Assembly: GCF_014596525.1 (NCBI RefSeq)
Contig: NZ_MSJP01000110.1
Span: 115,804-179,803, forward strand
Source: Streptomyces sp. CBMA291
GTDB taxonomy: Bacteria; Actinomycetota; Actinomycetes; Streptomycetales; Streptomycetaceae
Direction: 5' to 3'
Length of the DNA stretch: 64,000 nt
Shown: in pieces, positions 25,734 through 34,391 of the stretch
Numbering within the stretch: the stretch's first letter is position 1
Layout of the letters: every line of letters begins with the position of its first letter
The notes under the pieces: model-generated
What the model was told of the DNA's origin: nothing
Seen by the model: the letters and a program-made list of their open reading frames with translations, nothing else
Database searches by the model: none
Made by a program: the position numbers and the translations under genes

Positions 25734-26708
25734 TCAGGCCTCCGGGATCTGGAAGGTGCCGGTGCGCCGCAGACCGGCGGCGCGACCCTTGCCGGAGACG
25801 ACCAGGGCCATCTTGCGGGAGGCCTCGTCGATCATCTCGTCTCCGAGCATCGCGGAGCCCTTCTTCCCGCCGGCCTCGGAGGTGTGGTAGTCGTACGCGT
25901 CCAGGATCAGCTCGGCGCGGTCGTAGTCCTCCTGTGAGGGCGAGAAGATCTCGTTCGCGGCGGCGACCTGGTCCGGGTGGAGCACCCACTTGCCGTCGAA
26001 GCCCAGGGCCGCGGCGCGCCCCGCGACCGCCCGGTATCCCTCCTGGTTGCGGATCTGGAGGTAGGGGCCGTCGATCGCCTGGAGGTTGTTGGCGCGGGCG
26101 GCCATCAGGATGCTCATCAGGATGTGGTGGTACGCGTCCGCCGGGTAGCCGGGCGGCTGCTCGCCCACGACCAGCGACTTCATGTTGATGGAGGCCATGA
26201 AGTCGGCCGGGCCGAAGATGATGGTCTCGACGCGCGGGGAGGCCTGCGCGATCGCGTTGACGTGGGTGAGGCCCTGCGCGTTCTCGATCTGCGCCTCGAT
26301 GCCGATCCGGCCGACCTCGAAGCCCATCGTCTTCTCGATCTGGGTCAGCAGGAGGTCGAGCGCCACGATCTGCTGGGCGTCCTGCACCTTCGGCAGCATG
26401 ATGCAGTCGAGGTTCTGGCCGGCGCCCTCGACGACCGTGACGACGTCCCGGTACGTCCAGTGGGTCGTCCAGTCGTTCACCCGGACCACCCGGGTCTTGC
26501 CGGTCCAGTCGCCCTCGTTGAGGAACTTCACGATGGTGTGCCGGGCCTCCGGCTTGGCCAGCGGGGCGCAGGCGTCCTCCAGGTCGAGGAAGACCTGGTC
26601 GGCCGCGAGGCCCTGGGCCTTCTCCAGGAACCGGGGGTTGGAGCCGGGGACCGCCAGGCAGGACCGGCGGGGGCGAAGCCGGTTCACGGGGGAAGCGGCG
26701 CTGGTCAT
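25734..26708 (-). CDS. HpcH/HpaI-family CoA-ester lyase, probable malyl/beta-methylmalyl-CoA lyase
   Basis: A 324-aa TIM-barrel lyase of the citrate lyase beta-subunit type, which uses Mg to cleave beta-methylmalyl-CoA to glyoxylate and propionyl-CoA and/or malyl-CoA to glyoxylate and acetyl-CoA. Motifs: RPRRSCLAVPGSNPRFLEKA, VFLDLEDACAP (acidic metal ligand), IEAQIENAQGL (second Glu) and ETIIFGPADFMAS. The ATG overlaps the meaA stop as ATGA (26705-26708), so the two are translationally coupled. Completes the cleavage step of the ethylmalonyl-CoA route in this operon. Confidence 0.9.
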   Translation of the reverse strand: MTSAASPVNRLRPRRSCLAVPGSNPRFLEKAQGLAADQVFLDLEDACAPLAKPEARHTIVKFLNEGDWTGKTRVVRVNDWTTHWTYRDVVTVVEGAGQNLDCIMLPKVQDAQQIVALDLLLTQIEKTMGFEVGRIGIEAQIENAQGLTHVNAIAQASPRVETIIFGPADFMASINMKSLVVGEQPPGYPADAYHHILMSILMAARANNLQAIDGPYLQIRNQEGYRAVAGRAAALGFDGKWVLHPDQVAAANEIFSPSQEDYDRAELILDAYDYHTSEAGGKKGSAMLGDEMIDEASRKMALVVSGKGRAAGLRRTGTFQIPEA

Positions 26709-28765
26709 ACGAGGACCTCCGTACTTTCAAGGGGGCTGAGCTTGTTCGCTTTCCGGATCTCGTCGACGATACGACCGATGATCTCCGTGATGCCGAAGTC
26801 CTTCGGGGTGAAGACGGCGGCCACACCCGCCCGCCGCAGCTCCGCGGCGTCGGCGCCGGGGATGATCCCGCCGACGATGACCGGCACGTCCGCCGCGCCC
26901 GCCGCGCGGAGGCGGCCGAGGACGTCGGGGACCAGCGCGGTGTGCGAGCCGGAGAGGATCGACAGGCCCACGCAGTGCACGTCCTCGGCGAGGGCGGCGG
27001 CCACGATCTCCTCGGGGGTCAGCCGGATGCCCTGGTAGACCACCTCGAAACCGGCGTCCCGGGCGCGGACCGCGATCTGTTCGGCGCCGTTGGAGTGCCC
27101 GTCGAGACCCGGCTTGCCCACGAGCAGCCGCAGCCGTCCGCAGCCCAGCTCCTCTGCGGTCCCGGCCACCTTCCGGCGGACCTCGGCCAGCGGGGTGCCC
27201 GGCTCCGCGGTCACCGCGACCGGGGCGGAGGAGACGCCGGTGGGCGCCCGGTACTCGCCGAACACCTCGCGCAGGGCCCCGGCCCACTCGCCGGTCGTGA
27301 CACCGGCGCGGGCGCACTCCAGGGTGGCCTCCATGAGGTTGTCCGTGCCCCGGGCGGCCTCCTTGAGCATGTCCAGGGCCTGCTGGGTGGTGGGGTAGAC
27401 GAACGGGTCGCCGTTGCCCTGCCGGTCGGTGGACTCCTGCCGTTCGGCGCGCCAGCGGCCGACGGCGGCGACGACCTGGGCCTCGACCGCCGGGTCGACG
27501 GTCATGATGGCGGTGTCCAGGTCGGCGGTGAGGGGGTTCTCCTCCGTCGACTCGAAGATGTTGACGCCGATGATCTTCTCTTCGCCCGTCTCGATCCGGG
27601 CGCGCCGCTCGGCGTGCGAGGAGACGAGCCGGGACTTGAGGTAGCCGGACTCGACGGCGGCCATCGCGCCGCCCATCTCCTGGATGCGGTCGATCTCGGC
27701 CAGGCACTCCTCGACGAGGGCGTCGACCTTGGCCTCGACGACGTGCGAACCGGCGAAGATGTCCTCGTATTCGAGCAGGTCGGACTCGTGGGCCAGGACC
27801 TGCTGGATGCGCAGCGACCACTGCTGGTCCCAGGGCCGGGGCAGGCCCAGCGCCTCGTTCCAGGCGGGCAGCTGCACGGCCCGCGCGCGGGCGTCCTTGG
27901 AGAGGGTGACGGCCAGCATCTCCAGGACGATCCGCTGGACGTTGTTCTCCGGCTGCGCCTCGGTCAGGCCGAGCGAGTTGACCTGGACGCCGTAGCGGAA
28001 GCGGCGCTGCCGGGCGTCCTCGATGCCGTACCGCTCCCGGGTGATCTCGTCCCAGATGCGGCCGAAGGCGCGCATCTTGCACATCTCCTCGATGAAGCGG
28101 ACGCCCGCGTTCACGAAGAAGGAGATACGGGCGACGACCTCGCCGAAGCGTTCCTCGGGGACCTGGCCGGAGTCGCGGACCGCGTCGAGCACGGCGATCG
28201 CGGTGGACATCGCGTACGAGATCTCCTGGACGGGGGTGGCCCCGGCCTCCTGGAGGTGGTAGCTACAGATGTTGATCGGGTTCCACTTCGGCATGTGGTT
28301 CACCGTGTAGGCGATCATGTCGGTGGTGAGGCGGAGCGAGGGGCCGGGCGGGAAGACGTGCGTCCCGCGCGACAGGTACTCCTTCACGATGTCGTTCTGG
28401 GTGGTGCCCTGGAGCAGGGTGGTGTCCGCGCCCTGCTCCTCGGCGACCACCTGGTAGAGCGCCAGGAGCCACATCGCCGTGGCGTTGATGGTCATCGAGG
28501 TGTTCATCCGCTCCAGGGGGATGTCCTGGAACAGGCGTCGCATGTCGCCGAGGTGCGAGACGGGGACGCCGACCCGGCCGACCTCGCCGCGGGCGAGGAC
28601 GTGGTCGGGGTCGTAGCCGGTCTGGGTCGGCAGGTCGAAGGCGACCGAGAGTCCGGTCTGGCCCTTGGCGAGATTGCGCCGGTACAGCTCGTTGGACGCC
28701 TCGGCGGTCGAGTGGCCGGCGTAGGTCCGCATGAGCCACGGCCGGTCCTTCTGGCGCTCAGTCAT
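26705..28765 (-). CDS. meaA: Ethylmalonyl-CoA mutase, MeaA (B12-dependent)
   Basis: A 686-aa single-chain acyl-CoA mutase. The N-terminal barrel has MRTYAGHSTAEASNELY and LSVAFDLPTQTGYDPD, the signature shared by mutases of this family. The C-terminal B12 domain has GLDGHSNGAEQ (DxHxxG; its His, near residue 555, is the lower cobalt ligand) and the SGSHTALVPD and GGIIPGAD loops. It rearranges (2R)-ethylmalonyl-CoA to (2S)-methylsuccinyl-CoA through adenosylcobalamin radicals. The link to ccr identifies it as the ethylmalonyl rather than methylmalonyl enzyme, which in streptomycetes is normally two subunits. ATG 28765 has GGGAG upstream. The gene follows ccr by 14 bases. Confidence 0.94.
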   Translation of the reverse strand: MTERQKDRPWLMRTYAGHSTAEASNELYRRNLAKGQTGLSVAFDLPTQTGYDPDHVLARGEVGRVGVPVSHLGDMRRLFQDIPLERMNTSMTINATAMWLLALYQVVAEEQGADTTLLQGTTQNDIVKEYLSRGTHVFPPGPSLRLTTDMIAYTVNHMPKWNPINICSYHLQEAGATPVQEISYAMSTAIAVLDAVRDSGQVPEERFGEVVARISFFVNAGVRFIEEMCKMRAFGRIWDEITRERYGIEDARQRRFRYGVQVNSLGLTEAQPENNVQRIVLEMLAVTLSKDARARAVQLPAWNEALGLPRPWDQQWSLRIQQVLAHESDLLEYEDIFAGSHVVEAKVDALVEECLAEIDRIQEMGGAMAAVESGYLKSRLVSSHAERRARIETGEEKIIGVNIFESTEENPLTADLDTAIMTVDPAVEAQVVAAVGRWRAERQESTDRQGNGDPFVYPTTQQALDMLKEAARGTDNLMEATLECARAGVTTGEWAGALREVFGEYRAPTGVSSAPVAVTAEPGTPLAEVRRKVAGTAEELGCGRLRLLVGKPGLDGHSNGAEQIAVRARDAGFEVVYQGIRLTPEEIVAAALAEDVHCVGLSILSGSHTALVPDVLGRLRAAGAADVPVIVGGIIPGADAAELRRAGVAAVFTPKDFGITEIIGRIVDEIRKANKLSPLESTEVLV

Positions 28766-28779
28766 CTGTGCTCCCGGGC

Positions 28780-30117
28780 TCAGATGGTGCGGAAACGGTT
28801 GATGGCGTCGAGGTGCCGGGCGCGCGTCTCGGGGTCGCGGACGCCGAGGCCCTCCTCGGGGGCGAGCGCGAGGACGCCGACCTTGCCCTGGTGCAGGTTG
28901 CGGTGCACGTCGTAGGCGGCCTGGCCGGTCTCCGCGAGGGGGTAGACCTTCGACAGGGTGGGGTGGATCCTGCCCTTGGCGACCAGGCGGTTGGCCTCCC
29001 ACGCCTCGCGGTAGTTGGCGAAGTGCGAGCCGACGATCTTCTTGAGCGACATCCACAGGTACCGGTTGTCGTACTCGTGGTGGTAGCCGGAGGTGGAGGC
29101 GCAGGTGACGATGGTGCCGCCCTTGCGGGTGACGTACACGGAGGCGCCGAAGGTCTCCCTGCCCGGGTGCTCGAAGACGATGTCGACGTCCTCGCCGCCG
29201 GTCAGTTCGCGGATGTCCTTGCCGAAGCGCTTCCACTCGCGCGGGTCCTGCTCGTGCTCGTTCTTCCAGAAGGCGTAGCCCTCGGCGTTGCGGTCGATGA
29301 CCGCCTCGGCGCCCATCGCGCGGCAGAGGTCGGCCTTCTCGGGGGAGGAGACGACGCAGATCGGGTTGGCCCCGCCGGCGAGGGCGAACTGGGTGGCGTA
29401 CGAGCCGAGTCCGCCGCTCGCGCCCCAGATGAGGACGTTGTCGCCCTGCTTCATCCCGGCGCCGTTGCGGGAGACCAGCTGACGGTAGGCGGTGGAGTTG
29501 ACGAGGCCGGGGGCGGCCGCCTCCTCCCAGCTCAGATGGTCCGGCTTGGGCATCAGCTGGTTCGACTTGACCAGCGCGATCTCGGCGAGCCCGCCGAAGT
29601 TGGTCTCGAAGCCCCAGATGCGCTGCTCGGGGTCGAGCATCGTGTCGTTGTGCCCGTCGGAGGACTCCAGCTCGACGGAGAGGCAGTGCGCGACGACCTC
29701 GTCGCCGGGCTGCCAGGCGTTGACGCCGGGACCGGTACGCAGGACGACGCCCGCGAGGTCGGAGCCGATGACGTGGTAGGGCAGGTCGTGGCGCTTGGCG
29801 AGGTCGGAGAGCCTGCCGTACCGCTCAAGGAAGCCGAAGGTGGACATCGGCTCGAAGATCGAGGTCCACACCGAGTTGTAGTTGACCGAGCTGGCCATGA
29901 CGGCGACGAGCGCCTCGCCGGGACCGAGTTCCGGCAGCGGGACCTGGTCCAGGTGGAGGGAGTCGCGCGGGTCCTTGTCGCGGGTGGCGAGCCCGTCGAA
30001 CATCTCCGTCTCGTCCTTGTGGACCGTGACGGCGCGGTACGAGTCGGGGAGCGGGATGTTCGCGAAGTCGGCGGACGTCGAGTCCGGCGACTGGATCGCG
30101 GCCAGGATTTCCTTCAC
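28780..30117 (-). CDS. ccr: Crotonyl-CoA carboxylase/reductase
   Basis: A 445-aa zinc-independent medium-chain reductase that reduces crotonyl-CoA with NADPH and fixes CO2 to make (2S)-ethylmalonyl-CoA. NADPH motif: IWGASGGLGSYATQFA. All four residues known to hold CO2 in Kitasatospora Ccr fall at the same numbers when counted from the chosen start: Asn81, Phe170, Glu171 and His365 (GSHFANY). It should therefore be a carboxylase and not just a reductase. GTG 30117 has GGAGG 6 bases upstream. First gene of the operon; also a source of ethylmalonyl-CoA extender units for polyketides. Upstream DNA has a nested palindrome (30352-30388). Confidence 0.96.
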   Translation of the reverse strand: MKEILAAIQSPDSTSADFANIPLPDSYRAVTVHKDETEMFDGLATRDKDPRDSLHLDQVPLPELGPGEALVAVMASSVNYNSVWTSIFEPMSTFGFLERYGRLSDLAKRHDLPYHVIGSDLAGVVLRTGPGVNAWQPGDEVVAHCLSVELESSDGHNDTMLDPEQRIWGFETNFGGLAEIALVKSNQLMPKPDHLSWEEAAAPGLVNSTAYRQLVSRNGAGMKQGDNVLIWGASGGLGSYATQFALAGGANPICVVSSPEKADLCRAMGAEAVIDRNAEGYAFWKNEHEQDPREWKRFGKDIRELTGGEDVDIVFEHPGRETFGASVYVTRKGGTIVTCASTSGYHHEYDNRYLWMSLKKIVGSHFANYREAWEANRLVAKGRIHPTLSKVYPLAETGQAAYDVHRNLHQGKVGVLALAPEEGLGVRDPETRARHLDAINRFRTI

Positions 30118-30351
30118 GGGTTGCCTCCGGCGGTGAGCGTCCGGGGGAGGACGCCTGAGGGGTACGGCGGGGGAGTCTGCTGCTGTGGAGGTGTGCCGTC
30201 GGTTCGGCTCGGCGGTGCGGATGGCGCGGCGCCTGGTGGGCGCGGGGTGCCTGTGACGCAGGCGTCCGGGCGCGCGGGCGTTCTCGCTCGCGGGGACAGC
30301 CGTCGCACGAGGTGGTCTCTGTGCTCCGGCCGCCCGGACGACTTCAACGTA

Positions 30352-30388
30352 TGGCACGCCGTGTCACCTGACAAGGCACTGCGTGCCA
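30352..30388. promoter_or_regulatory. Nested inverted repeats, candidate operator of the ccr operon
   Basis: Outer arms TGGCACGC (30352-30359) and GCGTGCCA (30381-30388) are perfect; inside lies TGTCA-CC-TGACA (30362-30373), also perfect. Placed about 235 bases before the ccr start and next to a TetR gene. Confidence 0.5.
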
Positions 30389-30471
30389 AGAATTCCTCTC
30401 AGATGAAAAATAGTGCCGACAGATGAGCGATGATCGATCGAATGGCTCCCCGAACCCCCTCCGACCTGCAC

Positions 30472-30510
30472 AAATGTAAAAAGGGCCGCACCCGGATCCG
30501 GGTGCGGCCC
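30472..30510 (-). terminator. Intrinsic terminator of the TetR gene
   Basis: Perfect 28-bp palindrome (30483-30510, arm GGGCCGCACCCGGA) followed in the minus direction by TTTTTACATTT. A classical rho-independent terminator 16 bases after the TetR stop, insulating ccr from it. Confidence 0.92.
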
Positions 30511-30526
30511 ACAGTGTGGAGAGGGG

Positions 30527-31396
30527 TCAGGCGGTGCCGAGCGCCTGCTGAATGGTGCGCATGACCTCGTCGAGCGGCGCGTCCGTACGCGCCACGGCGA
30601 CCACCACGTCACCGCTCGCGGAGGCCCGGACCGAAGGCGGGGCCTCGCCCGGGGAGGCCGGGGAGAGGAACGGGGCCGGGACGGCGGACCCGCCGGCCGA
30701 GGGTGTGGCAGGGGCCGTACGCCCCGCGCCTATGCCCGTGCCGAAGGCGACCCGGACGATCGCGAAGGCATGGTCGAGCTGGGCCTCCACGTCGCCTTCG
30801 CCGCCCGCCCGCAGCCACCGCCGCAGCACATGGTTGTGGGCCGTGACCACCGCCGACGCGGCCACCTCCGCGAGCAGCGGATCGTCATTGCCGTCGTGGT
30901 GGTCCCGCTCGTCGAAATGCCCGAGGAGATAGCGGGTGAACAGCCGCTCGTAGCGGGCCACCGAGGCGATCTCCCGCTCCCGCAGCGTCGGCACCTCGCG
31001 GGTGAGCCGGTAGCGCGCCACCGAGACCGAGGGCGAACCCGCGTACATCTTCATGACTTCCTTGATGCCCCGGCACACCGTGTCGAGCGGGTGCTCGTGC
31101 GGCGGCGCCGCGTTCAGCACCGCCTCCGCCCGCACCAGCGTGTCGTCGTGATCGGGGAAGATCGCCTCTTCCTTGGAGCGGAAGTGGCGGAAGAAGGTCC
31201 GCCGGGCGACCCCGGCCGTGGCCGCGATCTCGTCGACCGTCGTGGCCTCGTACCCCTTGGTGGCGAACAGCTCCATCGCGGCGGCGGCCAGCTCCCGGCG
31301 CATCTTGAGCCGCTGCGCGGCGGCACGGGTCCCCGCGGCGCTCTCCGGAGCGTCGGACGAAGAGGTGGCACGGGGTGTCTTCACGGCCTTGGGCAT
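30527..31396 (-). CDS. TetR family regulator between ccr and the 3-hydroxyacyl-CoA dehydrogenase gene
   Basis: A 289-aa TetR protein. The helix-turn-helix runs RRELAAAAMELFATKGYEAT, then VDEIAATAGVARRTFFRHF. After the ligand domain there is a long Ala/Pro/Ser-rich stretch and a C-terminal segment (VVVAVARTDAPLDEVMRTI). ATG 31396 was picked at the start of the Lys/Arg-rich leader; ATG 31414 is also in frame, and neither has a Shine-Dalgarno. Its place between two acyl-CoA gene sets suggests it senses an acyl-CoA and controls ccr and/or the dehydrogenase; this is inference. A strong terminator follows. Confidence 0.87.
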   Translation of the reverse strand: MPKAVKTPRATSSSDAPESAAGTRAAAQRLKMRRELAAAAMELFATKGYEATTVDEIAATAGVARRTFFRHFRSKEEAIFPDHDDTLVRAEAVLNAAPPHEHPLDTVCRGIKEVMKMYAGSPSVSVARYRLTREVPTLREREIASVARYERLFTRYLLGHFDERDHHDGNDDPLLAEVAASAVVTAHNHVLRRWLRAGGEGDVEAQLDHAFAIVRVAFGTGIGAGRTAPATPSAGGSAVPAPFLSPASPGEAPPSVRASASGDVVVAVARTDAPLDEVMRTIQQALGTA

Positions 31397-31511
31397 GGTC
31401 CGAACGTACTGCATCACAGGGGGAGTGTGCCCAGGTGGGGGCGGCCGGACCCCTGGGGCGCCAAGGGGCCCCCGGAGGCCCGGCAGAGCGCCCCAGCCGA
31501 CCGCTCCCGGC

Positions 31512-33293
31512 TCAGCGCCGGGCATACTCGCGGAAGCCGCGCCCCGTCTTGCGGCCCAGGCAGCCCGCCGCCACCAGATGTTCGAGCAGCGGGGCGGGCG
31601 CGAGACCCGGATCGCGGAACTCGCGGTGCAGCACCTGCTCGATCGCGAGCGACACGTCCAGACCCACCACGTCGAGCAGTTCGAACGGCCCCATCGGGTA
31701 GCCGCCGCCCAGCTTCATCGCCGCGTCGATGTCGTCCAGGGTCGCGTAGTGGTCCTGGACCATCTTGACCGCGTTGTTCAGATACGGGAACAGCAGCGCG
31801 TTCACGATGAAACCGGCCCGGTCGCCGCAGTCCACCGGGTGCTTGCGGACGGCCGCCGTCACCTCGCGGACCGTGGCGTGCGCCTCGTCGCAGGTCAGCA
31901 CCGTACGGACGATCTCGACCAGCTTCATCGCCGGCGCCGGGTTGAAGAAGTGCATGCCGACGACGTCCTGCGGGCGCGTGGTGGCGCGGGCGCAGGCCAC
32001 GACCGGAAGCGAGGAGGTGGTGGTGGCGAGCACCGCGCCCGGCTTGCAGACCCGGTCGAGCCGCGAGAACAGCTCCTGCTTCACCGCCAGGTCCTCGGCG
32101 ACCGCCTCGACCGCGAGGTCGACCTCCGCGAAGGCGTCCAGGGTGTCCGCCGGGGTGATCAGGGCCAGCGCCGCGTCCCGCGCCTCGCCCGTCATCCTGC
32201 CCTTGTCGACCGAGCGGGCCAGCGACTTCGCGATCCGCGCCTTGGCCGTGTCCGCCTTCTCCCGCGAGCGGGCGGCGAGGACCACCGCGTATCCCGCCTT
32301 GGCGAAGACCTCCGCGATCCCGGAGGCCATGGTGCCGGAACCGGCCACGCCCACCGAGCGGACCTCGCGGCCCGTGACGGCCTCCGTCGCGCCGAGCGGG
32401 GTCAGCGCGTCCCGCACGACCTCGCCGGAGCCGGGCGCCGCGTACGTGTAGAAGCCGCGACCGGACTTGCGGCCGGTCAGCCCCGCCTCGCTGAGCTGGC
32501 GGAGGATCGGGGCGGGGGCGTGCAGCCGGTCGCGCGAGTCGGCGTACATGGCTTCGAGGACGGTACGGGCGGTGTCGACGCCGATCAGGTCGAGCAGCGC
32601 GAGCGGGCCCATCGGAAGCCCGCAGCCCAGCCGCATCGCCGCGTCGATGTCCTCGCGTGAGGCGTACTTCGCCTCGTACATGGCGGCGGCCTGGTTCAGA
32701 TAGCCGAAGAGCAGCCCGTCCGCGATGAAACCGGCCCGGTCGCCCACCGCCACCGGCTCCTTGCCGAGGTCGAGGGCGAGCCGGGTGACGGAGTCCACCG
32801 CCTTCGGGTCGGTCAGCACCGAGGACACCACCTCGACCAGCCTCATCGCCTGGACCGGGGTGAAGAAGTGCAGACCGAGGACGCGCTCGGGGTGCGCCGA
32901 GTCGGCGGCCAGCCGGGTGACGGAGAGCGCGTTGGTGCCGGTGGCCAGGACGGTGTCGGGCCGCACGATGCCGTCGAGCGCCCGCAGGACCTGCTGCTTC
33001 GCCTCGTACGACTCGGGGACGACCTCGATCACGAGATCGGCCCCGGCCGCCGCCTGGAGGTCGGAGAAGGTACGGAACCGGGCGAGGGCGTCCCGCCGCT
33101 CCTCCTCGGTGATCCGCCCGCGCGCCACGGAACGGGCGGTGGAGGTCTCCAGGGCGGCGGTGGCACGGGCGGCGGCGGTCTCGCTGATGTCGATGCCGAC
33201 GACCTCGCGACCGGACCGGACGAGGACGTCGGCGATACCGGTGCCCATGGTGCCGAGGCCGACGACGGCGATGGTGGAGAGAGGGGTGTCCAT
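31512..33293 (-). CDS. 3-Hydroxyacyl-CoA dehydrogenase, internally duplicated
   Basis: A 593-aa NAD-dependent enzyme made of two complete 3-hydroxyacyl-CoA dehydrogenase halves. Half 1 (about 1-295): VVGLGTMGTGIA, GTNALS, GLHFFTPVQAMRLVEVV, RAGFIADGLL, GRKSGRGFYTY. Half 2 (about 310-593): VAGSGTMASGIAEVFA, TTTSSLPVV, GMHFFNPAPAMKLVEIV, RAGFIVNALL, GRKTGRGFREY. Each half keeps the His and Glu of the catalytic dyad; half 1 has HFFTP where HFFNP is usual. It may oxidise or reduce 3-hydroxybutyryl-CoA, linking acetoacetyl-CoA to crotonyl-CoA for Ccr. Start 33293. It lies 115 bases upstream of the TetR gene on the same strand. Confidence 0.9.
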   Translation of the reverse strand: MDTPLSTIAVVGLGTMGTGIADVLVRSGREVVGIDISETAAARATAALETSTARSVARGRITEEERRDALARFRTFSDLQAAAGADLVIEVVPESYEAKQQVLRALDGIVRPDTVLATGTNALSVTRLAADSAHPERVLGLHFFTPVQAMRLVEVVSSVLTDPKAVDSVTRLALDLGKEPVAVGDRAGFIADGLLFGYLNQAAAMYEAKYASREDIDAAMRLGCGLPMGPLALLDLIGVDTARTVLEAMYADSRDRLHAPAPILRQLSEAGLTGRKSGRGFYTYAAPGSGEVVRDALTPLGATEAVTGREVRSVGVAGSGTMASGIAEVFAKAGYAVVLAARSREKADTAKARIAKSLARSVDKGRMTGEARDAALALITPADTLDAFAEVDLAVEAVAEDLAVKQELFSRLDRVCKPGAVLATTTSSLPVVACARATTRPQDVVGMHFFNPAPAMKLVEIVRTVLTCDEAHATVREVTAAVRKHPVDCGDRAGFIVNALLFPYLNNAVKMVQDHYATLDDIDAAMKLGGGYPMGPFELLDVVGLDVSLAIEQVLHREFRDPGLAPAPLLEHLVAAGCLGRKTGRGFREYARR

Positions 33294-33779
33294 CAGGGGA
33301 CTCCTGGGAGGAAGAGTGACGACTGAGGGCAGTGCGCTGAGGGCGGCGCTCGAAGAGCCGGTGCGCCGAGGGCGGTGCGCCGGGATCGGTGCGCCGACGT
33401 CGGTGCGTCGACGTCGGTGCGCTGAACGGCCGTGCGCGTGAAGTAGGGAACGCGCGAAGCAGGGAACGCGCGGGAGAGGGAAAGAGCGGGCCCGCCTCGG
33501 AATGCGAGGTCACTCCGTTCCGCATACGAGGTCGCCCTTCGAAAACGAAGGCGATCACGGAGAGCGGGGGAGAGGGCCGGGGAAAAGGAGCGACGGACTC
33601 TGTCCCGGAGCCGCGTCGAGAACTGCCGAACCGACGAACGCCCACGACGGCTGCGTCACCAGGCCGTTGTGAGAAGCGCGGGGGTGCCCCGCTCACCTGA
33701 GATTAACCGGCGGGTAACGAGCGCGCCAGTCCCGGAAGTCGGGGAAAATGTGATCTGGATCGCGGATAGGCTCCCGCGC
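33294..33779. other. Divergent intergenic region with 14-bp repeats
   Basis: A 486-base gap between the dehydrogenase (-) and HEAT-repeat (+) genes. 33361-33430 is five 14-bp units. 33440-33475 repeats AGGGAACGCGCG. Near 33765 TAGGCT resembles a vegetative -10 box for the HEAT gene. No gene is supported. Confidence 0.55.
33361..33430 (-). repeat. 14-bp tandem repeats, five units
   Basis: Units at 33361, 33375, 33389, 33403 and 33417, all variants of GTGCGCCGACGTCG. They lie in the leader upstream of the 3-hydroxyacyl-CoA dehydrogenase gene. Confidence 0.85.
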
Positions 33780-34391
33780 ATGGAGAACGCCGAGGATCCC
33801 GAATTCCGCTCGATGATCGATCGATTGCGGGACGAGATCGAGAATGCCGAAGGCGCGGTTCCCGAGACGTTCACGGAACTCGCCGCGACCGCCGATCCCG
33901 AGGAACTCCACCGGGTGCTCACCGCCCCCGGACAGCCGCTCTGGGCCCGCGAGATCGCCGCCTTCCGGCTCGGACTCCTCGGCGACGCCCGCGCCTTCGA
34001 GGCGCTCGTCCTCCTCCTCAACCACCGCGACCCCGAGCGCTGTGTCTCCGCCGCCCACGCCCTGACCCGGCTCGGCGACCCGCGCACCGCACGCGCCGCG
34101 GCCGCCCTCGCCACCAACGAACTCCGCGCCGCCTACGCCCTGCTGCCGGTCCGGCTCCTCGCGGAACTCCGCGCCCCCGAAGCCGTACCGGCCCTCCTCG
34201 CCGTCCTGGAACGGCGGCTGGCCCCCGGGGACCCGCACGGGCGGGTGGCCCTGGCCTGCGTCGAGGGCCTCGGCACGCTCGGCGACCCCCGGGCCAGGAC
34301 CGCCCTCGAAGCGGCCCTCCCGCACCCGGGGCTCGGCGCCGCCGCCGCGCGCTCCCTCGCCCTGCTCGACGCCACGGCTCAGCGCGGCTGA
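33780..34391 (+). CDS. HEAT-repeat (PBS lyase-type) domain protein
   Basis: A 203-aa all-helical protein. After an acidic N-terminus (MENAEDPEFRSMIDRLRDEI) come four or so HEAT-like helical pairs: AREIAAFRLGLLGDARAFEA, CVSAAHALTRLGDPRTARA, LRAPEAVPALLAVLERR and ACVEGLGTLGDPRARTALE. The GDxxA loop is typical of PBS-lyase HEAT repeats, which act as protein-binding scaffolds. No signal peptide. ATG 33780 is preferred; GTG 33750 is in frame. The last 13 bases overlap the convergent hydrolase gene. Function unknown. Confidence 0.82.
   Translation: MENAEDPEFRSMIDRLRDEIENAEGAVPETFTELAATADPEELHRVLTAPGQPLWAREIAAFRLGLLGDARAFEALVLLLNHRDPERCVSAAHALTRLGDPRTARAAAALATNELRAAYALLPVRLLAELRAPEAVPALLAVLERRLAPGDPHGRVALACVEGLGTLGDPRARTALEAALPHPGLGAAAARSLALLDATAQRG

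Larger units (their letters stand above)
30118..30526. other. Gene-free region upstream of ccr
   Basis: A 409-base gap between ccr and the upstream TetR gene, both on the minus strand. It holds, from right to left, the TetR terminator (30472-30510), an AT-richer segment (30390-30480), the nested palindrome (30352-30388) and a GC-rich leader of about 230 bases before the ccr Shine-Dalgarno. The ccr promoter must lie here, but no -10/-35 pair is clear. Confidence 0.6.

Noticed and set aside
28780..30117. Part of a polyketide gene cluster because of ccr
   Set aside because: No PKS, acyltransferase or tailoring genes flank it; the neighbours are the primary ethylmalonyl-CoA pathway.
30483..30510. 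Operator palindrome
   Set aside because: The perfect palindrome is followed by a T-run in the direction of the TetR gene, 16 bases after its stop, so it is better read as a terminator.
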